A DNA stretch of 60,000 bases, from assembly GCF_037975245.1 (NCBI RefSeq), contig NC_092582.1, positions 26,018,077 through 26,078,076 of the forward strand, read 5' to 3'. Below are positions 24,439 through 35,639 of the stretch, one piece after another. How positions within the stretch are numbered: position 1 is the first letter of the stretch; every line of letters begins with the position of its first letter. The notes beneath the pieces were generated by a model, which was given only the letters and a program-made list of their open reading frames with translations, searched no databases and was not told the origin of the DNA. This stretch comes from Apostichopus japonicus. Its lineage: Eukaryota > Echinodermata > Holothuroidea > Aspidochirotida > Stichopodidae. The position numbers were made by a program, and so were the translations under genes.

Positions 24439-25806
24439 ATTGTTGGTCTTGTTTTAAGTAATTACCAATCAAATTAAATTTGACCATTTCTATGGTACTT
24501 TATGAATTGGTCAAATGCATAGAATGGTGATGGGGAAAATTTGGAAGTTAGTAATAGGAACAGATGTATCATGGGAAATTTGACCTTACAAACTTGTTTT
24601 AAGTTGATTTCTATACTTTCGTAGTGTTTAACTCAAATAAAGTAGAGAATTAAGTCACTGGGAAGACGTTTTAATCAAATTAAATAAAGCTGCATGCTTC
24701 GTAAAAGGTTATAACTTTGACCAATCCATATGATATTCACACATAACTGGATAGCCCTGCAACTAATTGAGATATGTAGGTATGTTGTTTCAATCACATG
24801 ACTGCTACCTATACTAGTGAGTTATTTATCGTTTAATCAGATTCAGACAATACTGTGTCCCACAAATTAATTGTCATGTTTTATTTGTTTGTTTCCAACC
24901 CTTTAAAATCTATTCCTACTCTCATCTTTCATGATGTGATTTTGGTGAAATAAAGTAACATTATTTTTCAAGGTCCTTATCTTTCCTTTTACGGCCAAGT
25001 TTGCTTCCAGCAGATTTTAGCAAAACCAACACAAATATCCGTTATGGTATTCTTACTTGCAGTAAACTAAATCTTGCTAATAAATTAGTCGTGTTCCATA
25101 AAAAACTTCAGGGGATTTGAAGGATCACTTGTTATTCATCCATATTAATGTATACGGGACTGACCTACGTGTGTGGGTCCAAGCAGGCTTAGATATATTG
25201 AAAGGACAGGTCGGGTTATTATTTGAAACCAATAAACTCTGGTATATTCTTCTGAATGGTAATGCTTAACATGGTCTTGGTCATTTGTATATACGAAGGG
25301 AAGAGGAGCTTTTTTTATTAATATTATTTCAAGTGTTCCGATCTAATACTCTTCCTTTTTTCTTTTAGAGGGATGGAGGGGGGGGGGGTGTAAAATGGGA
25401 ATAAATTAGAAAATAGAGAGAAACTCTGTAGTAGTATGTACAGGTAACTATGTGTAACTCTACTAACCCGCTTTGTTGTTCTGTTGTACGGATACCATGG
25501 TACCCAAAACATATATTATCAATTGATGAAAGCTTACATTGCATCATTATTGTATTTTTAGGTAATTTCCATCAATTTAATATGTTAGGAAAAGTAACCA
25601 TAACAATGACGTATAAAGTCAAAGGACAACTAAAGGGTTACATTTTAGGTTCAGTTAACTCGGTACCACTCTCTGTACTAACAACACTTTGTATAGAGGG
25701 CAGCATTTTGAGAAATACCAAAAAAGGCAAAATACTGAAGCTGCCAGAACTGAACTGAAGGTTTCAAAATATTTGTGTCACTTCTCGCGTGCTTTACATA
25801 GACACC
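24439..25806. other. intron, nothing firm
   Basis: AT-rich. One acceptor-like site (tttttcaag, ending 24972) is followed by a 49-codon open frame with no matching donor and no compatible phase with the exon at 20456; I did not accept it. A G run lies at 25379-25388. Confidence 0.45.
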
Positions 25807-26794
25807 AGGGCCCGGGGCGTTATTTTTTTCCTAGGACGGTTAGCGGCAATTATCATATACAGGCGCATGCAGACCCTTGCACATGCGTGTTACTCGTCAA
25901 AAGTTTATGGCTTGTAGTAGTACATACAGTGTGTGGGACGCAATTCACGTTTTGCACATGTATACGTATATATGCGTTCATGCAGCGATGCCTGTTCGAC
26001 TGACAATCCTTGCGCCAATCTTCAGCTGGAATCTTGCCCTAGATTAGAGGTAAAGTTACTCGATACAATTGCATATAATATAGTAATCCTCTCAACCAGA
26101 TTTTAGACACAATGTACGGATTTAATCTGTCGTGGAAAATAGTGGTTCGCGTTTTAAAATAATGATTTCAGTGTAGAAAATGTTAACACATTTAGTACAA
26201 AAAAACTTTACATTTTGAGACAAGATCCACAGGATTTGTACATAGGGTTAAAAATTTCATGAAAATGAGATGTATGTCTTACTTGAAACTTGAAATGAAG
26301 ATTTTTAAATTCTTAATAGAAGTTACAATGAAGTGCATAAAGTCGGACCAATATTATGATTTGTAATGTCCATGGACTATCTATAAGGCTACCTGATTTA
26401 AATTTGCATGATATTAAATCACCAGCTGATACGCAGACTATAAGTCCCTACATTAGCCATAACACCTCCAGAAAATTAATAATTGAAGTGACAATTGATC
26501 GCGCTTTAATTTGTATTTCTTTAGCCCGCGTTCCATCGCTTATTTTCTTCAATTCTCACTTGGTAATCCTTGGCCAAAAGCAAACTGCATTAAGTGTAAA
26601 ACTATACAGCGGAGATCTATTGCTTTGTAAAGCGTACATACTGCCCACGTACACACGGCCCCCACACATGTGTAGTACAGCGATCCATGAGTAACGTGTG
26701 TGTATCAGTAACACGCATGCGCGAGGGTATGGATACGCCTATATATGATAATTGCCCCTAACCGGCCTAGGAAAAAAAAAATACGCGGACCGGG
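25807..26794. mobile_element. element with ~55-bp terminal inverted repeats, class unclear
   Basis: The left arm (cctaggacggttagcggc, then aattatcatatacaggcg) is repeated inverted at the right end (cctaggccggttaggggc, then aattatcatatataggcg, read on the minus strand). The arms also share a run of T and an outer G/C-rich tip. The interior is about 0.87 kb. The outermost few bases do not align cleanly, so I cannot define the target-site duplication or the superfamily. The open frames at 25450-26003 and 26356-26694 lie across or inside it and show no domain. Confidence 0.55.
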
Positions 26795-28213
26795 GTGAAG
26801 TGTGGAAGGGGCTTTCTATCTTCGGTGGAAATCTGAGGGCGCCAAATAATACAGGAACAAAGAAAAACGTATAAACCGTTATTTGGATAGACAGAGTACA
26901 CTCTTCTATGTTGCGGGAACACGGAGTAATAGGACTTTACTCTATAAATATATTACATGTAACGGCCACCGTGGCCACGCCCCCAATTTGAATGTCGGGT
27001 TATATATTGACCTTCCAGCTAAGGTCGCAACCGACAAATGGCTAGGGTAACTAAAACATATAGGGAAAATGCATCTGTTCAAGGTTGCCAAGTGATATGC
27101 AAACTATATTTAGCGGAAATGACCTCATACATGTCAGTGAGTAAAATAATATAGAAAGAGAATCAGCTGACCAATATTATAGCTATTAATACAATTTCTA
27201 CCAGAACCACTCAATATAACTACATCATATAGCATAAGAAACACACTGATTCCGAGCCGAGTCCTAGACTACTTGGTCCGAATATGGTACTCTCGAGTCC
27301 GAACAGAGTTCTATAGAGTATAGAGCAACGCATGCCAAGTCCGAGAATAGCTAATACATAGAGACAAAGCAATACAGAGCTCACATAGTTTCTGCATACT
27401 GGTTTGAGAAATATACAGAGTGTATTGATTACTATAACAAACTGCTAATTCCCAAATTAACAAACCATTACCTATTTCTTGTCTAAATTTGTCTAAGATG
27501 GAACATCGAGTGAGGCAACTTTTGGAAAGCCTGATATGAAATAATATACATTTACCATTTTACAAGGCGTTTTCTTGTTGAAACATGTATAATGTTATGG
27601 GTATAGTAATTTAATGTAGTGAATAATGTATGTATGTTTTACTGAAGAAATAATTGCAATGTGTACTGTGTTTACACTGCAATGTTTCAATTGTCTAAAG
27701 GATCAAAGCAAGGATGGAAATATTTCTTCATGAAATAATTATTTACAAACTTCAAATATCAAATACGCACGTGACATGGCAAATTTGAAAGAAATACACT
27801 TTTGAGGGGTTAATATAATTCCATGATATTCCATGTAATCTGTCAACAATAACAGATATACACAAATCTCTAATCTATTTAAACTATCGTTATCTTTCCT
27901 TGTTACTACTCTTCGAGATTTTATCTTTCAACTGCATCTCCCAAACGTTCATGGATATCGTTAAAGGATTGCCTACGGTATACAATAGCAACAGATAATA
28001 CAAGATGGAGTGGGGGTGGGAGAGGGGGGTAGGGAGAGTAACCAAAATACTGCTTCATGGTATATTAAAGATTTTGCATCGTTTGTAAATTCCATCAATT
28101 CAACCACGAGGGTCATATAAATAATTCTATCTTTGAATACTGCCCTCTTTTCCCTTCTCTTCATCCTCTCGTCCATGTTATCCATCTGATCATCTCAGTG
28201 AGAAGCTCAGGAT
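26795..28213. other. intron, nothing recognised
   Basis: AT-rich sequence without a supported gene. The region 27240-27360 is somewhat richer in CG and gagtccgaa-like words but forms no clear repeat. Confidence 0.45.
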
Positions 28214-28555
28214 TATGACGTCACTCAGCGTTTGATGATGTCACTGTGTGTTTGATGACGTCACTCAGCGTTTGATGACGTCACTGAGTGTTTGATGACG
28301 TCACTGAGTGTTTGATGACGTCACTCAGCGTTTGATGACGTCACTCAGCGTTTGATGACGTCACTGAGTGTTTGATGACGTCACTCAGTGTTCGATGACG
28401 TCACTCAGTTCGATGACGTCACTCAGTGTTCGATGACGTCACTCAGTGTTCGATGACGTCACTCAGTGTTCGATGACGTCACTCAGTGTTCGATGACGTC
28501 AATCAGTGTTTGATGACGTCAATCAGTGTTTGATGACATCACTCAGTGTTTGATA
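28214..28555. repeat. 20-bp tandem repeat with 15 perfect CRE sites
   Basis: Seventeen units of the type GATGACGTCACTCAGYGTTY run head to tail with a 20-base period; one unit is 18 bases. Each centre is TGACGTCA in 15 units, and TGATGTCA or TGACATCA in the other two. TGACGTCA is the palindromic full cAMP-response element bound by CREB/ATF bZIP dimers. The array lies about 245 bases before the exon at 28800. It could be a homotypic enhancer-like cluster or simply a minisatellite whose unit happens to hold the site. Confidence 0.8.
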
Positions 28556-28799
28556 ACAGGTTTAAAACTAACTTATGTTTATGTTATTAAGTCCGTGCAT
28601 CTTACAGTGACGAGTCTGTCTCCTATATTGACTTCAGTGTGTTCAATGCAGATGTGTATTTACCTGCCAGAAATAGTTTACTGCGATGTTGTTGACCATA
28701 TATCATTTTAACATTCTATACATTTTTACTTCGCCTTATTATATTTTCCTGAAACATAATTTCAACATCTCATGATCATAACCTACCTCTTCCTTTCAG

Positions 28800-28835
28800 C
28801 GCTGTGACAGATGTGGTAGACTACCAGGAGAAGAG
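28800..28835 (+). CDS. possible 36-bp microexon
   Basis: The good acceptor cttcctttcag ends at 28799 and the donor ag/gtaaga begins at 28836. In phase 0, which the exon at 20456 would require, it reads RCDRCGRLPGEE; in phase 2 it reads AVTDVVDYQEK. Both are open. Being symmetric (36 bases), it would not disturb the frame. No motif, so support is splice sites only. Confidence 0.3.
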
Positions 28836-30900
28836 GTAAGAGAGACAGAGATTCATGTTCCTGTTAATTAGTAACGGTGATTTAGTATCAGGCAAGTAGG
28901 AGTTAATTACTGTGGACAAAGAAATAAGACCAAAGAGTATTATACTTTGATTCTCATCTCATCAGGTAGGAAAGATTTATAATTATCGTGTAGCGAACAG
29001 GGAATTTAGATAGGCCAGTTAAAAGTTGATATCACGTAATGATGATAGCACTGTTTTCAATGCCAAGTTTAGATGCGGCCTAAATAATCTTTCTTCTGCA
29101 CACACAGTCAAAAAAATGCTACCTAAAGAAACGGATAGACTTTTAAATACTACAAGGTATAGTCAGATGTTATGGAGGGTTACAAGCCAACACACATACA
29201 CACTCTCAAAAAGTGAAATATTGCTCTTGAGAATGTCAGCCTTCACCCCCCCCCCTCCCTCCCATCCCCTCCTTTGATTGTTTTACTTCACTCTGCTTAT
29301 GTGCATATCATAATCCGTTAATACTAGTTCAAAAAGTATCAAAGAAGCTATTTTTTTAATTTTGTATAATAAATCCTTTGTTCATTCATTTCTTCGCAAA
29401 ACATAGTTTCATAGTATCAACTATTAAAGGATCTATTTTTTTTTTAAGTCACATTTATTGTTACATAAACAACATACTAACAACATATAAACATCATATT
29501 AACATCATTAGAATCATTCTCTAGGGTCGGGGATGTGTTGGGGATGGTTAAGGAGGATCTAAGCCTTTCGCATAAATTCGGTAAACGATGTTTGTATGTA
29601 TGCATCATCACACACCCGTCATAAAGAAACACATTAATTATTGACATTGAAGAGATAAACTGGTCCTCTCTCTTAGAAACGTGAGTATGAGTGAGTGCAG
29701 GAGCAAGATGATTTACTGGGTTGTGAGGGTATCCGTTGGGTTATAGCATCATTATTATTTATTGTGATACGATAGAGCATTCACTGTGGCATAAAATGAC
29801 TACCTCGGAGCGGAGTGTTGTTATATGAGATATAAGGAAACTAGAACAACATGAACAGTAGATGTTTTAGTGACTGAGTGATGACGTCATACTGTAATCC
29901 ATTACCGAGTGAATTAAATGGAGGAGGGGTGCATCAAGTAAGTTCCAGTTCGTGTCCCTTTATACAAATGACATGACAGCAATGGAGTAGGTAGCTAACG
30001 AACTAGAATGATTTGAGATGAAACATTAATCTAGTCGTTGCCTAAACACATTTACAAACAGATGACACATTTAATACCAAATAAGGAGGTTACATTTTGA
30101 TTCTTTTCTTTGTTTTTACAGTATATGTTGTGAAAACCTGGCTCATTCAGCCAACAAAGAATTGTCTTATGCAGCGTTTTGTATCGAATAATGTCAACGT
30201 TGATCCGTATAGTTAACCTAAGAGCTGATTTCAAGGCACGTTTTATCTGCCTTCCTATGGCCCATATGTTTGCAAAATACGGCGGTAGCTAATATGTGTA
30301 GCTAGGACGTATTAATGCTACATAAACATTGACTGTATACGAAATTGTACTAAGGGAATTGGGTGTGTACTCACCATGCAGGCGACGGATAAGTTGACGT
30401 GATGAAGTATTTCTCCTGAAAGGCAGAAAACTAGCGGCTCTTAGTTCCATTGTTTTGAGGCGGAGGGAGGGAGGGAGGGAGGATTCCGCCGACTAAATTG
30501 TTTAAAACTAGAGTATATGTCACCCAAAGTAAGATAAAACATTTAAGTTAACCCCACCTCATCCCTCTTCAAGTCTTTTGTCCACCAACTTTCTTCGGTG
30601 GAGTTTCAGTAGGCACTCATCATTTAATAGTTGTCATACATCTTGATATATTACGTCTGTAGATATCTTGGACATAACTGCAAGGTGTAACCATGGAGAT
30701 ACAGGAACACTATTAATTAATTACCTAGATCTATAGCTGTTCTCATGTTAATGGATGAGGAAGCTAATTTTCCTTGGATGTCGAACATTAAACCGTCAAA
30801 AACGTTTAATATATTTTCATAAACAGCGGTCAGTTTCACCCTTCAACGTTCAGATTACCTTTTATTTTGAATTAAGAAACGCTATACTGATATTCTACAG
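28836..30900. other. intron or intergenic, nothing recognised
   Basis: AT-rich sequence with simple runs (C run 29249-29258, T run 29439-29448, a GGGA repeat at 30465-30482). The open frame at 29026-29277 is unsupported. Confidence 0.45.
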
Positions 30901-31300
30901 CAGGGTTCTCTAACCTTTTGCAGAGGAGGGCCACATGGAATGATTATGATGAAGGAGGGGGCTGCATGAACCCCACGCTCGATTTTCCAATTTTTTGCCC
31001 GTAGCCCAAGGCAACAAAATGTGAGCACTGCACGCGGAGCGTACTGATTTATTTTCCTTCCTGATAAAACATGAATAAAGTCCAGCCGCCCCCCCCCTCC
31101 GCTGAGAGAGTGTCACACAAACTGACCTGTATGCAGTTTTTTTGGACCCAGAAGGTTCGAATGTTTGATTATATAGCTTAAAATAGTTATCAATAAAGCT
31201 GCTCACTAAAAATTTGCACCGTAGAGCATCTCTGGTGGGCCGGACGCAACCCTGCGGCGGGCTGGACTGTGGCCCGCGGGCCGTAGGTTGGACAACCCTG
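30901..31300. mobile_element. hAT-like (Charlie-type) short element
   Basis: The ends are CAGGGTTCTCTAACC on the left and GGTTGGACAACCCTG on the right, inverted with respect to each other. The flanks are ttctacag (30893-30900) and ctctacag (31301-31308), an 8-base duplication with one mismatch. The internal text, agaggagggccacatgg on the left and ggcccgcgggccgtagg on the right, resembles the subterminal sequence of Charlie-type hAT elements. It is exactly 400 bases long. The minus-strand open frame at 30910-31206 is a chance frame within it. Confidence 0.8.
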
Positions 31301-31837
31301 CTCTACAGAGAAACTAACAATATATTAAGAAATAAAAAGTAGGTAATTCGTATTTTACAAGACATTAATTTTGATTAATTTTGCGACTCATATGGTTAAC
31401 GCTGGATTCACATTCATTTTAAAGTCAAAACAATAGAGCGAAAAATGAGCAAATAAAACATATATCTGTAAAAAAATGTGCATCACGTGACATCAAAAGT
31501 GTTTCCAAATCGTATTTTCTACAAATATCCAAGTATCTTGATATCTCGTTCATTGTTCCGGACTTGTAAGAAAGTAATCTGGCTGTCAATGTCTTGATTT
31601 GACAGGGTTTTCATTTTGATCCTCTTTGTCAAAACAAAAAAATTCTTTGTCTCTTCTTCACTCACTGTTACTATCTCTTCAATTCCTCCAATCTCTCCCA
31701 TCTCTCCAAAAAAACAAAACGAGGTCAAGTCTTACTGTTACTATAGCCCTACTACCAGCAAACTAACATGTTCCCATACAATAGTACTATGGTAACAAGA
31801 GATGCCCGGATGCTACTGGAATGGGACAGGAGTCTAT

Positions 31838-32320
31838 TATCACGGGAAAAAAACGCGTTTAAATCGCCGTTTTCGGTCTGTAATTGCGACGTAAATTCCG
31901 AGTTCCAGCCTGTTTCCGTTACGTTTCCACTCCTGAAACTAGTGATTAAGGTAAGCTTACGACCCAACTTAAACGCGTGAGTTTTCCGCGTTCGCGATGA
32001 CTTATTTACCGAGTATGCGGTGACCGTAAACGCCAAGTGTCATCCATATACGGTGAAGCTCACTTAATCGTGCGGTTTCAGGGCAGGGCAATCTTTACGT
32101 TTCCGGTCACAATTAAAATAGATTCGCTACCTTAAACATGACCGTTAATCTGGAGTTTACGTTTGAATCCAGCAGTAAACTTCTCGCATTGATCATCGTA
32201 AACGCCATGATTACACCAATATATACGGAGAAACGTGGTCATCGTAAACACATTACTTACGACCAATACAGGGGCTGGGCTTATTCGCCACGTTTAGGGA
32301 GTCTTAATTGGGTTGATTAG
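31838..32320. repeat. CGTAA/TTACG motif-dense region
   Basis: A local rise in CpG with about nine CGTAAA, CGTAAT or TTACGT-type words in both orientations, for example accgtaaacgcc, atcgtaaacgcc, tttacgtttg and cttacgacc. The left margin reads tatcacgggaaaaaaacgcg. The right margin of the similar region at 45960-46990, read on the minus strand, has a comparable cacgggaaaaagacacg. This suggests both are inner parts of one transposon family. No coding frame. Confidence 0.45.
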
Positions 32321-33595
32321 GCTGAGAAATACACGGACCACCTCTATCAAATATTACATTTGATTTAAAGAAAATTAAAAATAATAAACATAAAATCACA
32401 CTCGTTTGATTTTCCACTTTTTTATTTATATATTTGCACCTCATATCGCATCGTAAACGTTTATTTGTTATTTTTACACTTATACAAAAATTATGTAAAT
32501 GAACGAAATACCACTTCTAATGTGTAAATACATCTAAATGCAACTCAATATTGCTTTACATCATAGTGTTGAATATTCAGCTTTTTGAATACAAAGTTTA
32601 AACCTCGAGAAGCCATTTTCCTTTTCAAATTTCAAAACATGCATTATTGTCCGGAGAATGTTTTTTGATGCCCAAATATTACTCTACTTACATTGTGGCA
32701 ATTATATACACATGCAACGATTTTAATGCCAGGTGAAAGAAGGAAAAACAACAAGTAAATATGGAATGTTTCTATTTTTAGTTACTAGTTTGCAAATCAA
32801 AACCTCTGAAAACCAGCTACCCACTTGAAGTAACTTAACATATCAGCAGTTAAATTGAACCAAACAAATTTATGTTTAAAATTCGGTGTGTTTATCCTCA
32901 GATGATATAAACGCTTAGGCACTTCTTCCATGATGGTTATCGGCCCCTCGACCCCCCCCCTCCACCCAGGCCCGGAAACGGTACCAGCCTCTTTTATGTG
33001 GAACGAACTTGACACAGAACACCACTTCCTGCCTCATTTCGTAGCACGCTTAATATTTTGGGGCTGCTTTAAATTTTATTGTAATTAACATATATTTTGA
33101 TATAAAATGCAATGATAGCCCAAACAAGATCTCTAAATTTTTTACCCTGAAAGTCTGGAATTAACCATGCATGAATAATGAAAGACAAACGTACAAGTAC
33201 AACAACATTTCGACGACAAGTTATTAGGCCGATGCTCTATAGCTATGTCTTATTTTAAAATATGATTTACTAAATGATTCATTAACAATTAATAGAATCA
33301 TGCTTTTTTCTTGGCTTTTGTTTCCTGAAAATATTTTAAGGATAACTTAATCCTTAACATTTAATCCCTTGATGGAATATATTAGCTGTGAAGGGAAATT
33401 TTAAAAAAAGGCTTCCATTAAAGCAAAAGACTAACAAGAAAATAATAATTAATCTGACATCTATTATTATGGGCATATTCTTTCTTCCTTGTTGCATTTA
33501 TCTCAGGCATGATTTCGTTTTAAAGGTATATCATGTAATTACACCAAATGTTAAATTAGAGAAAGCTCTTCTTTATTATACAAAATCGTCAACTG
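32321..33595. other. noncoding, nothing recognised
   Basis: AT-rich sequence with one C run (32947-32962). The open frames at 32797-33015 and 33388-33705 are unsupported; the second runs into the tandem duplication. Confidence 0.45.
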
Positions 33596-33849
33596 CAACT
33601 TGTTTGTATCCGAAACAACTGCGTTTGCTGTTTGTTCCTGGTGCCTCATTAATCAACAAATGCTCAGGACAGGATTATCCACGTGCAACAGGGGCACGAG
33701 TTTAAACGTTGGGTAAAAAATTCAACTTGTTTGTATCCGAAACAACTGCGTTTGCTGTTTGTTCCTGGTGCCTCATTAATCAACAAATGCTCAGGACAGG
33801 ATTATCCACGTGCAACAGGGGCACGAGTTTAAACGTTGGGTAAAAAATT
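33596..33849. repeat. perfect 127-bp tandem duplication
   Basis: Positions 33596-33722 and 33723-33849 are identical as far as I can compare them base by base. Each begins caacttgtttgtatccg and ends gttgggtaaaaaatt. An exact two-copy repeat in otherwise decayed DNA means either a very recent duplication or an assembly artefact. Confidence 0.85.
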
Positions 33850-34189
33850 CAAAGAAATATTTTTATAACGTTACATTATTCTACGTTTTATACGGTACAA
33901 AAAGTTCAAAGAAGTCAAACGAAATGGACTTCGATATGCAGTCTTTACGCTGTTGATCAATGACTGTTTTTATGTGATGTTTTAATGTACGTATCATAAC
34001 CACCGTGGGCAAATAGATGTCTTTTGTGAGCTATACATCCGGCGTTATCCGGTACCAATGTATCTCTATGGGAGCTCCAATATAAACTGTTTGCCACGGG
34101 CCTCCCACAAGCTTAATCCGGCACATCAAACAATGACCATTTTCACCATTTGGAGGGGGTCATACCTTCATTGTTATTGTTCAGCCTAA

Positions 34190-34455
34190 TTAACAGCCCA
34201 AGTTGGGGCGTCAGTCGGTACGCATTTTAAAGATACGTCTCCTTTCCTAACGGTGGGTATCCTTTTTTCTGGACTTTTCGCTAAGGAGAACGTCCTTATA
34301 GAATGAGTCCAGCCTCATTTTGTTCAGTCTTTCCGACTCCGACTTCCAACTCCTGCACTACGGTACCCTTGCTCGTTCGCTCTCCATGTCAGATTCCTCG
34401 GATGACATATACTCAGTTGACATCACTGTACAGTCTGTCTTTTCTCTCCTCTGAC
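34190..34455 (-). pseudogene. decayed transposon-type gene with SSEESD motif
   Basis: The minus strand reads STEYMSSEESDMESERARVP, then one stop, then CRSWKSESERLNKMRLD, SFYKDVLLSEKSRKKDTHR, and after another stop FKMRTD. The order EYMSSEESD-acidic-WxS-xxxxxxxxxLD-x-basic is one I associate with proteins repeatedly found in transposon-rich invertebrate and fish genomes. I cannot name the family with confidence. Two in-frame stops make it a pseudogene. It may be the downstream part of the same gene as 35172-35602, which is on the same strand. Confidence 0.4.
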
Positions 34456-34859
34456 CAGTCTATGTTCTTCATTGCGCTCAATCTACAATGAAGTTTCTGT
34501 AAACAAAGACACAAGAATAAGTATGAATTAGACATATATAAAGATCAGTTGGCATATAGTTTACTTTTGTCGAAAAATATACTAGCTCCAACTGTCAATA
34601 TCTCCAGCCCCCCCCCAGTGAAAAATGTGGAGGCGCGGAAGTATCATTCCGCCCCCACCCCCCCCGCTTCACAATTCAGAAAAACCCCTTTTTCATTTCC
34701 AAATGAGAAAAAAAATCTCATTTGGAGCACCAAATTGCATCTAAGGCCAGGTGAAAATACAAAATTAAGTTTACAAAATGGGGTGGGTGTTGAAGTGTGC
34801 TTTAGTGCACCAAATTGCATCTGAGGCCACCTGGAAATGCAAAATCTCCCCTTAGACCC

Positions 34860-34921
34860 CTCCCCCGGGCCGGCCATCAGTCTTCAACCCCCCTACTCAA
34901 ATGTACCTTCCTACGCCACTG
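34860..34921 (+). mobile_element. right end of a hAT-like element
   Basis: The sequence ends in ccttcctacgccactg at about 34921, the same type of terminus (read inward CAGTGGCGTAGGAAGG) as the element at 2407-2893. C-rich and G-rich runs precede it from 34608, as in the other copies. No matching left end was found, so this is a fragment. Confidence 0.4.
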
Positions 34922-35171
34922 TATGTTTCAACGGTTTACAAAGCAGATTTGTTTATGGGTTGCGGGAGGTAGGGGGTACGTGGCCGGGTGACGTTCACCA
35001 TCACAAGGTTAGAACGTGAATGTATCAATAACAGTATACCCTGGCAAATTGTGCATGAAACATTTTACAGATATCTAAAAGGAGATTATTATATTATTTC
35101 TCTCACTGTCATATTTTAACTCTTTTAATTTATCGTTTTTAAAGGAGCGAATGCCTGTACAGGTCTAGGGT

Positions 35172-35602
35172 TTATATAACGGTGACTTTTAGTGATTGAA
35201 AAATTACATTAATAAGTCTTGGCCTAGTGTTACGTACCGAACAATCCAGTAGCACAGAGAACTTCGTTTTCGTTTTTTTTTTCGAAAGAAGTTGTTCCTT
35301 CTCAGCCAGTAGTGCTCGGAGTGCCTTTAATTCTTCCTTCAATTGTTTGCACCTAGCTTTCTGTCACAACATGTGCATACTGCCGCGGTAGTTCCAACTG
35401 TCGCTGCTTCTAAATGTTTTTTCTTTTTCCAATACACGTATGACATTTTCCTGCGGAACATCATTAAAAACCAGCGACGGATCGAATTGAAAGTGTACTT
35501 TTATAAACTGACAACCTTGCTTCCACGGAGCTTCTGCAATAAACCATGGAAGCCGGAATCGTCCATTTTGAATGCTCTTTGCAATGTAGAACTCGATTGA
35601 GG
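35172..35602 (-). pseudogene. minus-strand coding relic with a coiled coil
   Basis: About 143 codons are open on the minus strand with a single TGA inside. The first part reads SSIEFYIAKSIQNGRFRLPW, FIAEAPWKQGCQFIK, FDPSLVFNDVPQENVIRVLE and SSDSWNYRGSMHML. After the stop comes a clear heptad-type stretch, CKQLKEELKALRALLAEKEQ, then LLSKKKTKTK, and a stop near 35172. Composition and length are protein-like; the + strand frame at 35343-35600 is its shadow. I do not recognise the N-terminal part. Its position just upstream (in minus direction) of the SSEESD relic suggests they are two parts of one transposon-derived gene. Confidence 0.4.
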
Positions 35603-35639
35603 ATCAAGTGCGGTGTGAATCAAACCAACGTGTTGCTAC

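Noticed and set aside
24973-25120. Open frame after a tttttcaag acceptor
   Set aside because: Phase does not fit the previous exon, the phase-0 frame stops after 15 codons, and there is no good donor.
28214-28555. CRISPR-like array
   Set aside because: The repeats are contiguous 20-base units without unique spacers, so this is a minisatellite.
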